Of a DNA stretch of 36,414 bases, positions 1 to 8,562 are shown piece after piece (positions within the stretch are counted from its first letter, which is position 1; every line of letters begins with the position of its first letter). The DNA comes from an uncultured Clostridia bacterium (GTDB lineage: Bacteria; Bacillota; Clostridia; Christensenellales; UBA1242): positions 1 through 36,414 of the forward strand of contig CALVOB010000020.1 in NCBI GenBank assembly GCA_944350095.1, in the 5' to 3' direction. A model generated the notes under the pieces. It saw nothing but the letters and a program-made list of their open reading frames with translations. It did no database searches and was not told the origin of the DNA. The translations under genes and the position numbers were made by a program.

Positions 1-53
1 ACACCTACAATAGTAATAATATCAGATAAAATCTGTTCTAAATTCTTATTCAT
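1..53 (-). CDS. 5' end of an unidentified gene (partial, runs off the left edge)
   Basis: An ATG at 53 on the minus strand opens a reading frame that continues off the window after 17 complete codons (MNKNLEQILSDIITIVG). An AAAAGGG ribosome binding site lies at about 64-70, roughly 10 bases before the ATG, which supports a real start. The visible part is a short amphipathic or hydrophobic helix. Too little is present to assign a family or say whether the protein is membrane-bound. Confidence 0.55.
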   Translation of the reverse strand, partial: MNKNLEQILSDIITIVG

Positions 54-283
54 AAACAAAAACCCTTTTAATTCAATATGTAGTAATAGTACTATAAAAT
101 AACTTGTTGCGCGACCTATATATAGTAACATAAAACAAAGAATAATACAAGAGATTTTAACATATTTTTACAAAATTATTAAGTTTTTTACAAAACCCAC
201 ATGGTATAATTAAAATTTTAAACTTTTAATAAAATATTTTCTTGTATAATATTATATAGTAGTTAATTTCACACAAAAATAGT

Positions 284-312
284 TTGACTTTTTTAAAAAT
301 TGAATTTAAAAT
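284..312 (+). promoter_or_regulatory. Promoter of the small lipoprotein gene
   Basis: TTGACT at 284-289, a 17-base spacer and TAAAAT at 307-312. Transcription would start near 319, just ahead of the AGGGGGT ribosome binding site at 325-330. The intergenic stretch 54-283 is very AT-rich and I see no other gene or firm signal in it. Confidence 0.65.
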
Positions 313-333
313 AATTAAAAAAAAGGGGGTAAT

Positions 334-798
334 ATGAAAAATAAATTTAAAATTTTGTCTTTTATGTTTGTATTTATGCTTTTTTCGGCAACATTGCTTG
401 TAGCTTGTGGAGAACCTTATAATGTTACTTACGGCACCTATGAATATTATGGCGTAAGAGTTGTAGACAATACTACAGGTGAAGCAAAAGAAGAAAGCGA
501 CGAGGAAACAACAGAAATTGTAACTTCAAAAATAGATTTTACATTCAATGAAGATGGAACTTTAATTGCAAAAACAAGTACTGAAACATATAATTTAACT
601 TATAAAGTTGATAGTGCTGGATATGTGACATTTTATGGCGACCAAGCATATATGTTGTCTTTATTGGTAGGAAAAGACTTCAAAAATAATGGTTATTTTA
701 AAGACAATAAATTTTATTATAGGTTTGGGTATAATGATGAAACAAAAATTGAAAGATTTTCAATTTGTGTTTTAAAAGATGTTGACAATAATATCTAG
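334..798 (+). CDS. Small putative lipoprotein of unknown function
   Basis: This 154-residue protein starts at an ATG preceded by a strong AGGGGGT site. Residues 1-24 form a lipoprotein signal peptide: basic start, hydrophobic core and an LVAC lipobox with the lipidated cysteine at residue 25. The mature part is polar, rich in Asp, Glu, Thr and Tyr, and has alternating hydrophobic residues that suggest a small beta-rich domain. No enzyme motif is visible. It is a single-gene unit with its own promoter and a terminator shared with the convergent VanW gene. By inference it is anchored on the outer face of the cytoplasmic membrane. I do not recognise the family. Confidence 0.8.
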   Translation: MKNKFKILSFMFVFMLFSATLLVACGEPYNVTYGTYEYYGVRVVDNTTGEAKEESDEETTEIVTSKIDFTFNEDGTLIAKTSTETYNLTYKVDSAGYVTFYGDQAYMLSLLVGKDFKNNGYFKDNKFYYRFGYNDETKIERFSICVLKDVDNNI

Positions 799-800
799 TA

Positions 801-846
801 AAACAAAAAACACTTAAATCTTAAATAGATTTAAGTGTTTTTTTCT
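801..846. terminator. Bidirectional intrinsic terminator between lipoprotein and VanW genes
   Basis: A perfect 12-bp stem (809-820 with 828-839, 7-base loop) has a T run after it on the plus strand and an A-rich run before it, so it reads as a terminator in both directions. It serves the two convergent genes on either side. Confidence 0.85.
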
Positions 847-873
847 ACTTTATAGATATCGATCTATATGGTA

Positions 874-2385
874 TTAAGGATTTAATCCAGAAGGGTTTTC
901 TTTTTCTAGCTTTTTATCTACACTATCACCCTTTGTATTGCTTGATGTTTGAGGAGGAATAAAACGAACAGTATTTTCGGGTAAAGTCATGCCTTCTGCT
1001 AATTTTTCAGTTCCCTCTATTATAATTCCCTCCTGTGGAAGATATTTTTCATCGCGAATTAACTTTTCTTCTACAAGCTCACCATTCATATAATATTGTA
1101 AATATGCCTTAGAACGATACCCCTCTTGTGGATATTTTAATCTCAAATATTCACCCTCGTAAGTCACCTTATCTGCATACTGTTTTTCAGTATCTTTTAC
1201 AATTCTATCCCCCGGGTGATTAAGTACGCCCACAAATTCCGCTTTGCGTTCTATCTTTAATCCCTCTGGAAATGGATTACCATAAATTTCTACACCAACA
1301 GTTTTATCATCACCATAAGTTCTAATATAGATTGGCTTATCAGTGTTGTTTTTAAATATTAAGTCGGAATAGCCCTCGCTAACCATAGCATCAAAAGCAA
1401 GAGACACATAACTTGGTGGAAGAGAATGAGGATTTACCTCTAAAATTTCCAAATCGGCTAAAATTAATGCATTGTAAAGTGTTGTAGATGCTTGACAAAC
1501 TCCCCCGCCTGTTCCTTCCACATAAACGCCGTTTAAAATAACATTTGCCTTTTTATATCCGTTTTCCGCAGTGCGTGAGCCCGTTATTGTGTTAAAAGAA
1601 ACTTCTTCACCAGCTTGAATTACCATACCATTAAAAGAGTTTAATGCTCGCTTAACATTATGCTTTCTATCCGTTTTTGATGTGGCAATAGATGTTTCAA
1701 AAGTAGAGCGAAGAGCTATATCCTTTTTTAAACTTTCAACAGTTACATCTGGCTCGCTTTCAATTACAGGTATATCAACCACTACTTGCAAGCTAGTTTG
1801 AAAAGCTGTGTTTATATCCTGCTTTAATTTTTCTAAATCCACCTCTTTGCCTATCTGTTCTTCTTCATATTCAAAAATTTCTTTTGAAGACGGGTCAAAG
1901 TGTACAACTGCATCTTTGGGTTCTACATTTATATCCATAGCTACGCTTTCAAGCTTTTCGTCAATACCGCCTAAAACATAGGTATAAGGTATTGTTACTT
2001 TATATCCCTCTTCCTTTATTTTTTTTATAGTTCCGCGTCTTTCAAAAATGTCCCCCTCACGACCATAAGAAAAAATATCTTCAACAGCAGATAAAATTTC
2101 ATTATTAACTTCAAAATCTTCACCTGTCCATTTATATGTTTTATCTCCATATTTTAGTGTAAGACTTACATCACTTCTTGAACTTATCATTTTTGTTGAA
2201 ATAACATTAGATACTTCATCTACTGTCATACCTGATACATCTACGCCGTTCACCTGTGTACCATTATAAAAACGCTTGTTATCAAATACACTAAGCCCAT
2301 AAGTGTATTGCGTAAAAGCAAATACCGCAAGCACGGCAAGACCTAAACTTAATGTTACTAAAAAAAACTTTTTACCCTTTTTCAT
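874..2385 (-). CDS. VanW family envelope protein with peptidoglycan-binding-like and G5-like domains
   Basis: The protein is 503 residues from the ATG at 2385. An in-frame TTG at 2433 would add 16 residues, but it lies inside the divergent promoter region and has no ribosome binding site, so I prefer the ATG, although that also lacks a clear Shine-Dalgarno. A membrane anchor covers about residues 6-28. Next comes a YoaR-type domain with the NGVDVSGMTVDE signature at about 45-60. The VanW domain follows at about 245-360, including the SFNTITGSR and GGGVCQASTTLYNA blocks. The C-terminal part resembles a G5 domain, with a Pro/Ser/Lys tail. VanW proteins accompany some glycopeptide-resistance clusters but are common in Firmicutes without them. 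There are no van resistance genes here, so a general role at the cell wall is more likely. The biochemical function is not established. Confidence 0.85.
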   Translation of the reverse strand: MKKGKKFFLVTLSLGLAVLAVFAFTQYTYGLSVFDNKRFYNGTQVNGVDVSGMTVDEVSNVISTKMISSRSDVSLTLKYGDKTYKWTGEDFEVNNEILSAVEDIFSYGREGDIFERRGTIKKIKEEGYKVTIPYTYVLGGIDEKLESVAMDINVEPKDAVVHFDPSSKEIFEYEEEQIGKEVDLEKLKQDINTAFQTSLQVVVDIPVIESEPDVTVESLKKDIALRSTFETSIATSKTDRKHNVKRALNSFNGMVIQAGEEVSFNTITGSRTAENGYKKANVILNGVYVEGTGGGVCQASTTLYNALILADLEILEVNPHSLPPSYVSLAFDAMVSEGYSDLIFKNNTDKPIYIRTYGDDKTVGVEIYGNPFPEGLKIERKAEFVGVLNHPGDRIVKDTEKQYADKVTYEGEYLRLKYPQEGYRSKAYLQYYMNGELVEEKLIRDEKYLPQEGIIIEGTEKLAEGMTLPENTVRFIPPQTSSNTKGDSVDKKLEKENPSGLNP

Positions 2386-2426
2386 ACTTGTATTATTTGT
2401 TTTAATAAAAATATTATTCAGAGTGA

Positions 2427-2455
2427 TTGACAAAAACCGTGAAAAGCAATAAAAT
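2427..2455 (+). promoter_or_regulatory. valS promoter
   Basis: TTGACA at 2427-2432, a 17-base spacer and TAAAAT at 2450-2455. The predicted start near 2462 leaves only about 18 bases of leader before valS, with the AAGGAT site at 2468-2473. There is no room for a T-box leader. Confidence 0.75.
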
Positions 2456-2479
2456 TACATAGTTAAAAAGGATAAAAAT

Positions 2480-4879
2480 ATGTTAGATAAGTACAATTTT
2501 AAAGAAAGCGAACCAAAATGGGAAAAATTTTGGCAAGATAACAAAGTAAACGAATTTAATAAAAATTCAAAAAAGGAAATTTTTTCAATCGATACGCCAC
2601 CTCCAACAGTTAGTGGAAAAATTCATATAGGACATATATTTTCTTATTCACAGGCAGATTTTGTGGCTAGATATAAAAGAATGAGAGGCTATAATGTTCT
2701 ATATCCATTTGGCTTCGACGACAACGGACTTCCTACTGAAAGACTTGTTGAAAAGGAGTTTGGTATTCGTGCACATGAAATGAGCAGAGAAGAATTTCGT
2801 GAAAAATGCATGCAAACCGTTGAAAAGTATGAAAAAGATTTTAAAGAACTTTTTATTCGTGATGGTATTAGTGCAGATTGGAAACATAGCTACAACACTA
2901 TCAGCCCAAGAGTTCAAAAACTTTCTCAAAAGAGCTTTTTAGATTTATATAAAAAGGGTAAAATTTACTATGCAGAGAAAGATGCTATATGGTGCCCTGA
3001 ATGTCAAGTATCCATTGCACAAGCTGAACTTGAAAGCAAAGATATAGCTTCAACATTTAACCATTTAAAATTCTATATCTCTGGAAGTTCAGAGTATTTA
3101 GAAATTGCCACAACTCGTCCAGAATTACTTTGCGCCTGTGTTTGCGTTTTTGTAAACCCAGAAGATAAAAGATATGCTCATTTAGTTGGCAAAAATGTTA
3201 TAGTTCCACTATATAATTTTGAAGTCCCCGTTCTTACAGATGAAAAGGCTGATATTGAAAAAGGAACAGGCGCAGTTATGTGCTGTACCTTTGGTGATGA
3301 AACAGACCTTTATTGGCAACAAAAATATAACCTTCCAATAAAAGAGGCAATTACAGATGGCGGAAGAATGACAGCTCTTGCAGGAAAATATGAGGGCAAA
3401 AAAATAAAGGTGGCAAGAGAAGAAATAATTCAAGATTTAAAAGAAAACAATCTTTTAATAAAGCAAGAAGAAATTGTCCATGCAGTTGCAACACACGAAC
3501 GCTGTGGCACTCCTATGGAAATTAAAATTAAAAAACAATGGTTTGTTAAACTTGTTGAAGATAAAGACAAATTCTTAAAAAATGGTGAAGAGATTAATTG
3601 GTATCCATCATTTATGCACGCACGCTATTCAAATTGGGTAGATAATGTAGACCGCGATTGGTGTATATCTCGTCAGAGATATTTTGGTGTTCCTATTCCT
3701 GTTTGGTATTGTGCACATTGCGGAAAAATAATAGTAGCTGAAGAAAGCGAACTTCCTGTAAATCCACTTGTAACAAAACCATCTAAGCCATGCGAATGCG
3801 GTTCAACAGATTTTATTCCAGAAAGCGATGTTTTTGATACATGGCAAACATCTTCAATAACTCCACAAATAAACGCAATGTGGGGCGAAGATGACGAGAT
3901 GTACAAAAAACTTATGCCTATGAGTTTGCGTCCTAACGCACATGATATTATTAGAACTTGGGACTTTTACACTATTGCAAAATCCTATTATCACTCAAAT
4001 TCTTTACCTTGGAAAAATGTTATGGTATCAGGCTTTGTTATGGCAGACAAAAACGAAAAGATTTCAAAGAGTAAATCCAATTCCAAGATGAGCCCTGAAA
4101 CACTTTTAAATGAAAAATCCGCCGATGTAACAAGGTATTGGGCAAGTACAGGCAGTTTAGGAAGAGATATAGTATTTAGCGAAGAAGAATTTAAAAACGG
4201 CGCTAAACTTGTAAACAAAATTTGGAACGCATCAAAATTTGTGCTTTCTTTCTTAGAAAATTATGAGCCAAAACAAACAAGACTTTTGCCTATGGACGAA
4301 TGGATAATAGCAAAATTCAATCAAATGCAAACAAATTTTATTAACTACTTTGAAAAATATGAAATAGGGCTTGCTATGGCAGAGTTAGAACGCTTCTTCT
4401 GGAATTTCTGCGATAACTACATTGAAATTGCAAAGAATAGATTATATAAACCCGAAATTTATGGTGAAAGTGCAAAAGCAAGTGCACAACTAGCCTGCTA
4501 TAATGTTTTAAAAGAAATGCTAAAAATGTTTGCAATATATCTTCCTCATATAACAGAGGAGATATATCAAAGTTATTTCCGCAAGTTTGAAAATGTAGCA
4601 TCAATACACAACACAGAAATATCTCCGATAGAAATAAAAACGCCAGAAAATATAATTGAAAACGGAGATAGTGTTTGCGAGATAGTTTCAAGCGTAAGAA
4701 GATACAAATCTGAAAACAACTTATCCTTAAAAGAGGAAGTAGAGCGTTTAACAGTGCAAGGGTATTCCGACTTTATAAAGCGTGTTGAATACGATATAAA
4801 AGCAGTAGGAAACATAAAAGAGATAGTATACCTAGACGGCGATAAATTTGTTGGAATAAAAATGGCTAAAAAAGATTAA
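2480..4879 (+). CDS. valS: Valyl-tRNA synthetase, type 2 (archaeal-like form)
   Basis: This enzyme charges tRNA-Val with valine in the cytoplasm and edits mischarged threonine. It is a class I synthetase with HIGH at residues 49-52 and a KISKS loop at 527-531. The specificity block is GFDDNGLPTERL. Its CP1 editing domain contains TTRPELLCACVCVFVNPED and GTGAVMCCTFGDETD. These match the archaeal/type-2 ValRS pattern rather than the TTRPETMLGDTAV and GTGAVKVTPAHDPND forms usual in Firmicutes. Paired cysteines (WCPECQ, YCAHCG, CECGS) suggest zinc sites. At 799 residues it lacks the long C-terminal coiled-coil arm of the roughly 880-residue bacterial type. It is transcribed alone from a near-consensus promoter. 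Assignment as ValRS is very secure. The type-2 label rests on remembered motifs. Confidence 0.95.
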   Translation: MLDKYNFKESEPKWEKFWQDNKVNEFNKNSKKEIFSIDTPPPTVSGKIHIGHIFSYSQADFVARYKRMRGYNVLYPFGFDDNGLPTERLVEKEFGIRAHEMSREEFREKCMQTVEKYEKDFKELFIRDGISADWKHSYNTISPRVQKLSQKSFLDLYKKGKIYYAEKDAIWCPECQVSIAQAELESKDIASTFNHLKFYISGSSEYLEIATTRPELLCACVCVFVNPEDKRYAHLVGKNVIVPLYNFEVPVLTDEKADIEKGTGAVMCCTFGDETDLYWQQKYNLPIKEAITDGGRMTALAGKYEGKKIKVAREEIIQDLKENNLLIKQEEIVHAVATHERCGTPMEIKIKKQWFVKLVEDKDKFLKNGEEINWYPSFMHARYSNWVDNVDRDWCISRQRYFGVPIPVWYCAHCGKIIVAEESELPVNPLVTKPSKPCECGSTDFIPESDVFDTWQTSSITPQINAMWGEDDEMYKKLMPMSLRPNAHDIIRTWDFYTIAKSYYHSNSLPWKNVMVSGFVMADKNEKISKSKSNSKMSPETLLNEKSADVTRYWASTGSLGRDIVFSEEEFKNGAKLVNKIWNASKFVLSFLENYEPKQTRLLPMDEWIIAKFNQMQTNFINYFEKYEIGLAMAELERFFWNFCDNYIEIAKNRLYKPEIYGESAKASAQLACYNVLKEMLKMFAIYLPHITEEIYQSYFRKFENVASIHNTEISPIEIKTPENIIENGDSVCEIVSSVRRYKSENNLSLKEEVERLTVQGYSDFIKRVEYDIKAVGNIKEIVYLDGDKFVGIKMAKKD

Positions 4880-4935
4880 AACTATTAAATTTTAAAACAA
4901 AAATTAAAAATCAATAATTTTTTGGTAAAAAAAAT

Positions 4936-4967
4936 AAAAAGTTCTCAAAACTCTGAGAACTTTTTTT
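4936..4967 (+). terminator. valS terminator
   Basis: Stem GTTCTCA at 4941-4947 pairs with TGAGAAC at 4954-4960, extended by A/T pairs, followed by a run of seven T. Confidence 0.85.
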
Positions 4968-4996
4968 GTTTCATTTATCTTTTTATTTCTAACATT

Positions 4997-5021
4997 AAAA
5001 AGCCAAGCATTTCGCTTGACC
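4997..5021 (-). terminator. Second (backup) greA terminator
   Basis: On the minus strand GTCAAGC, a five-base loop and GCTTGGC (one G-T pair) are followed by a run of five T. It lies just past the first greA terminator. Confidence 0.55.
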
Positions 5022-5032
5022 TTTGATAATAT

Positions 5033-5059
5033 GAAAAACAAGGCAATATGCCTTGTTTT
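5033..5059 (-). terminator. greA terminator abutting the stop codon
   Basis: AACAAGGCA pairs with TGCCTTGTT around a three-base loop, with a T run beyond on the minus strand. The hairpin begins directly after the greA stop codon at 5060-5062. Confidence 0.8.
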
Positions 5060-5530
5060 TTACGCTCTTATTTCTAATACCTTTATTGTGCTTGGCCCAG
5101 CAGGTGTATCAACTATTACAGTGTCTCCCACCTTTTTTCCTATTAACGCTCTTCCAACAGGCGATTCGTTACTTATTAATCCTTTTAATGGATTACTTTC
5201 AGTTGAACCTATTATTTGGTACTCAACCTCTTCGTCAAAATCTGCGTCGTATATCTTTACTGTGCAACCAATGCTAACTTTGTCTGTGTTTATCTTGCTT
5301 TTATTTATTATTACTGCGTTGCGAAGTTTATCTTCTATTTCAAGAATTTCAGATTCAAGTTGAGCTTGTTCTTCCTTTGCTGCATCATATTCTGCATTCT
5401 CACTTAAATCTCCATACTCTCTTGCAATTCCTATCTTTGCTGAAATTTCTGGTCTTTTAACCGTCTTATAATATTCAAGTTTCTCTTCAAGTTGTTTTTT
5501 GCCTTCTGGTGTTAAAAATGTTGCTGGCAT
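5060..5530 (-). CDS. greA: Transcription elongation factor GreA
   Basis: GreA binds RNA polymerase and stimulates cleavage of backtracked RNA so that stalled elongation complexes can resume. The 156-residue length is typical. Residues 1-75 form the antiparallel coiled coil, with FLTPEGKKQLEEKLEYYK at the start and the tip motif GDLSENAEYDAAKEEQ carrying the acidic Asp and Glu residues that act near the polymerase active site. Residues 80-156 form the FKBP-like domain, with SPVGRALIGKKVGDTV. The start is fixed by AGGAGG a few bases upstream. It is transcribed alone from a perfect TTGACA-17-TATAAT promoter and ends at two successive terminators. Nothing unusual is visible in the protein. Confidence 0.97.
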   Translation of the reverse strand: MPATFLTPEGKKQLEEKLEYYKTVKRPEISAKIGIAREYGDLSENAEYDAAKEEQAQLESEILEIEDKLRNAVIINKSKINTDKVSIGCTVKIYDADFDEEVEYQIIGSTESNPLKGLISNESPVGRALIGKKVGDTVIVDTPAGPSTIKVLEIRA

Positions 5531-5561
5531 ACCGTCCCTCCTATAAAAAAAATTTAAGTAT

Positions 5562-5579
5562 GTAAAGCCTAGACTTTAC
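5562..5579 (-). repeat. Dyad in the greA leader
   Basis: GTAAAG and CTTTAC flank a six-base centre with a CTAG core, between the greA promoter and its ribosome binding site. It could form a small leader hairpin or be an operator. Neither can be decided from sequence. Confidence 0.4.
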
Positions 5580-5598
5580 CCAACCTAAACATTCGTAC

Positions 5599-5627
5599 AT
5601 TATAGACTTATTATATTTTATTGTCAA
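5599..5627 (-). promoter_or_regulatory. greA promoter, perfect consensus
   Basis: On the minus strand TTGACA (5622-5627), a 17-base spacer and TATAAT (5599-5604). The transcript would have a leader of about 60 bases containing a short dyad. Confidence 0.85.
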
Positions 5628-5718
5628 GAAAATTGTTAAAAATTTTTTTAAAATTTTCCTACGCATATAATATGCTGATTTGCACATAATATTCTTATAT
5701 TTTTAAAATGGAGGTTTT

Positions 5719-6294
5719 ATGATAACTTTTATTTCCTTTGTACTTATAATTTTGGGTGCTATAAATTGGCTTTCGATAGGCGCACTTCAATATGATTTTG
5801 TAGCAGGACTTTTTGGCTCGCAAGCAAGTATGTTTTCTCGCATTATTTACTTTTTTGTTGGCATTGCAGCAATTTGGATAGTAATTCAAGCTTTTCGTGG
5901 TAAAGGCAAAATTAAAATAAATGATGATGGCTTTAACAAAAAGAAAGATGTTTTAGCTGAAGAAAAAAATAGTAGAGTTTCATCTATGGAGGCTGGACAT
6001 GATTATACACATAGAAACATAAATGAAAGAGATTACTCTAACCATTCAAATAGCGAAGTTGGAAGAGAATATGCAAATACAAATAATTCTTACAGAAATG
6101 AAGATTATTATAATAGTCAAGGCTTTCCCAGAGATGTTTCAAGATATGAAAATAGACAAAACTACGAAAATTCAAATGAATTAAGAAATAATTATAATAA
6201 TTCCGTTCAATCAAAAACAGATTTACAAAATAAAAGTATTGATTATAAAAGTCTAGGTTATAAAGATTTTAATGAAGAAGATTTAGATAAATAA
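5719..6294 (+). CDS. DUF378 membrane protein with a long polar C-terminal tail
   Basis: The 191-residue product starts at an ATG six bases or so after GGAGG. Residues 1-60 are the DUF378 (YuzA-like) unit: two transmembrane helices with the conserved GAINWLSIGALQYDFVAGLFG loop between them. Residues 65-191 are a low-complexity, probably disordered tail rich in Asn, Tyr, Ser, Glu and Arg. DUF378 proteins are usually only about 70-80 residues, so the tail is an addition peculiar to this copy. A short second member of the family, without a tail, lies convergent at 6471-6692. The function of the family is unknown. The tail might interact with nucleic acid, wall polymers or other proteins, but that is a guess. 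Confidence 0.8.
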   Translation: MITFISFVLIILGAINWLSIGALQYDFVAGLFGSQASMFSRIIYFFVGIAAIWIVIQAFRGKGKIKINDDGFNKKKDVLAEEKNSRVSSMEAGHDYTHRNINERDYSNHSNSEVGREYANTNNSYRNEDYYNSQGFPRDVSRYENRQNYENSNELRNNYNNSVQSKTDLQNKSIDYKSLGYKDFNEEDLDK

Positions 6295-6420
6295 ATAAAA
6301 TTTAAAAAATATATATTTCCTTTTTTTTAAATTTTTAAAAAAAATTGCGATAATATTGTTTTTTATAAATTTTTAAATATATTTAAAAATAATAAAATTA
6401 AATTTATTTAAAAATACAAA

Positions 6421-6452
6421 AAAGAATATAGATGAATTCTATATTCTTTTTA
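6421..6452. terminator. Bidirectional terminator between the two DUF378 genes
   Basis: A 12-bp perfect stem (6421-6432 with 6438-6449, five-base loop) has T runs on both strands. The preceding stretch from 6295 is almost pure A/T and holds no gene. Confidence 0.85.
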
Positions 6453-6470
6453 TTTTTTAATTTAATAATT

Positions 6471-6692
6471 TTATTTTTCTCTGTTTACATTTAAAATAAT
6501 GCTTCTTCTCATTACAGCAGAAATGATTAACCACAACGCTGATAAAAGCACTAAAATATAAACTATTATTGAACCAGCATTGTATCCGCCAAAAATATAA
6601 TTTACTAAATCAAAATTAAATATGCCAACAATCCCCCAATTTAATCCACCTATTAGTAAAATTATAAAAGCTATTATATTTGCTATTACCAT
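6471..6692 (-). CDS. DUF378 (YuzA-like) small membrane protein
   Basis: A 73-residue protein starting at an ATG with GGGAGG four bases upstream. Two transmembrane helices (about residues 3-25 and 38-60) enclose the family signature GGLNWGIVGIFNFDLVNYIFGG. A short basic end follows. The length is normal for the family. It lies 46 bases downstream of the ABC transporter on the same strand with no terminator between them, so it is probably co-transcribed. It also faces a second, long-tailed family member across a shared terminator. Function unknown. Confidence 0.85.
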   Translation of the reverse strand: MVIANIIAFIILLIGGLNWGIVGIFNFDLVNYIFGGYNAGSIIVYILVLLSALWLIISAVMRRSIILNVNREK

Positions 6693-6738
6693 TTTTACCT
6701 CCCACTACTATGGTGCGTAAAAATTTTTGTTTTATTCA

Positions 6739-8562
6739 TTAAGTTAAATTTTCTGCAACAAACATACTTCTAAACAGTTCATTCTTTGCAAATAGTTCTT
6801 CAAAAGTGCCAATATCTAAAATTTTACCCTGATCTAAAAAGTATATGATATCAGAATTTCTTATTGTGGATAGTCTATGTGCAACAATAATAATTGTACT
6901 CTCACCTTTTAAGGAATCTATGCTCTTTTTTATATCTTCTTGTGCAAAATTATCTAGGCTAGATGTACTTTCATCAAAAATAATTATTGCCGAATTTCTA
7001 AGCAATGCTCTTGCAATGGCTAACCTTTGCTTTTGCCCGCCTGAAAGTTTTATTCCACCTTCACCTACGCGGGTATCAATCCCTTTTGGTAGACTTAGTA
7101 TAAAATCCCATAAACTAGCCTTTTTTAAGCTTTCTATCATCTCATCTTCTGTTGCGTCGGCTTTTGCCAAACTTAAATTTTCTCTTATTGTCATGTCAAA
7201 TATGTATGGGAATTGATTAACTAATGATATACCTTTTCTTAAAGTTTCTTTATCTAAGTCGTTAATATTTACTCCATCTATCAAGATTTCGCCACTATCA
7301 ACTACATACATTTTAGACATCAAATTAAGTATTGTAGATTTTCCACTGCCAGATCTTCCAACAAATGCCACTGTTGTATTTGGTTTTATTTTAAAACTTA
7401 AACCATTAAAAATTTGATTGATTGAAGATATTTTTTTCTCTTCTTTTGCATTTTTCTTTGTTTTTTTGTTTTTCTTTATGTTGTCATTGTTTTCATTTTC
7501 ATATTCAACATAAGAATAACAAACATCTTTAAATTCTATTTCGCCTTTTATTTTATCTAAATGTACATTTCCAAAGTGTTCTGTGGCAAACTTATTATCA
7601 TCAAATAATGCAAACATTCTCTCTTTGCAAACTTTTATTTCTGCAAATTTACTACTTATGTTTCCTGCTGACCATACTAAATCGTAAACATAACCTCTGT
7701 TAGAATATACAATCATAAAAGCAGCAAGCCCCATTAAACCTTTATCCATAAAGTATATGCCTAATATTAAAACGCCTATTGTAACAATTTCTATAATTAT
7801 ATTTCTTAAACTCCAAAAATTGCAATCTGTAATACTTACTTTATAGGAGGATTTTTTATATGCATCGTAGTTTTCCTTAGAAACTTCTTCAAGTTTACTT
7901 TCAAGCCCTAAGCTTTTTATATCCTTTTCACTTCTTACAATTTCAGTTGTCAATGAATTTATTTTATCGTTTTTCTTTCTTGTATCAACCCTGTTTATTT
8001 TATATACCCTAACACGCTTTATTTCTAAAAGCCCACATATTATTATTAATCCTACCAAAATTAACGATATATACACATTTAATGTTGATACATAAATTAT
8101 AATAACTAATGCTGAAATCATATCCATCAAGGTTATAATTACATCTGAAAGATTTGTAACAATTCTCTCCGGATCGGCAACTATTCTCTGTACAAAAGTT
8201 CCTATATCGTTATCTGAATATGTTTTAGAATTCAATTTAAAGGCTTGTTTTGCTAAATCAAAATTTAATTCCGCCATTATTTTGTTTGTATACTTATAAT
8301 ATATTCTATGGGATAAATACCAGCCAAGCCTTTTTATCAATATTATTCCTAAAACAAATAAACAGCCATAAACAGCATCTAAATATAAATTAAATGTTAT
8401 TTTTTCAATTATATTTGCAAAAATAATTGTTTGCAAAATATCGCAAGCAGAAGCTATACAATAAATTATTATATATAAAATTATTTGAAGTTTATACCTT
8501 TTTATATAAGGCTTTAAACCTACATTATTTTTTTTATTATTTAAATTATTTGCTTTTTTCAT
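6739..8562 (-). CDS. ABC exporter half-transporter (fused membrane and ATPase domains)
   Basis: This 607-residue protein would work as a dimer that uses ATP to export a substrate across the cytoplasmic membrane. Residues 20-315 hold about six transmembrane segments. The ATPase domain has Walker A GRSGSGKST (402-410), Q-loop Gln450, LSGGQ (506-510), Walker B IIIFDE (526-531) and H-loop His562, so it should be active. Residues about 352-384, between the aromatic A-loop (YSY) and the second strand, contain an extra Asn/Glu/Lys-rich segment that normal exporters lack. The start is an ATG after a weak GGGG-type site. Upstream is a structured 348-base intergenic region with a possible 22-residue ORF, and downstream is a DUF378 gene. 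The substrate cannot be told. Drug, lipid or peptide export are all possible. Confidence 0.93.
   Translation of the reverse strand: MKKANNLNNKKNNVGLKPYIKRYKLQIILYIIIYCIASACDILQTIIFANIIEKITFNLYLDAVYGCLFVLGIILIKRLGWYLSHRIYYKYTNKIMAELNFDLAKQAFKLNSKTYSDNDIGTFVQRIVADPERIVTNLSDVIITLMDMISALVIIIYVSTLNVYISLILVGLIIICGLLEIKRVRVYKINRVDTRKKNDKINSLTTEIVRSEKDIKSLGLESKLEEVSKENYDAYKKSSYKVSITDCNFWSLRNIIIEIVTIGVLILGIYFMDKGLMGLAAFMIVYSNRGYVYDLVWSAGNISSKFAEIKVCKERMFALFDDNKFATEHFGNVHLDKIKGEIEFKDVCYSYVEYENENNDNIKKNKKTKKNAKEEKKISSINQIFNGLSFKIKPNTTVAFVGRSGSGKSTILNLMSKMYVVDSGEILIDGVNINDLDKETLRKGISLVNQFPYIFDMTIRENLSLAKADATEDEMIESLKKASLWDFILSLPKGIDTRVGEGGIKLSGGQKQRLAIARALLRNSAIIIFDESTSSLDNFAQEDIKKSIDSLKGESTIIIVAHRLSTIRNSDIIYFLDQGKILDIGTFEELFAKNELFRSMFVAENLT

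Noticed and set aside
874..2385. Vancomycin-resistance cluster suggested by vanW homology
   Set aside because: No ligase, dehydrogenase or dipeptidase of the VanX/VanY type and no VanRS genes are nearby. VanW-domain proteins are common outside resistance clusters.
2386..2433. Longer VanW protein starting at TTG 2433
   Set aside because: No ribosome binding site, and the extension overlaps the divergent valS promoter. ATG 2385 begins a normal basic signal-anchor sequence.
2385..2480. T-box or other riboswitch upstream of valS
   Set aside because: The promoter at 2427-2455 leaves only about 18 bases of leader, with no T-box motif.
5016..5407. Plus-strand open frames across greA
   Set aside because: These are antisense to the clear greA gene, with no start signals or recognisable protein sequence.
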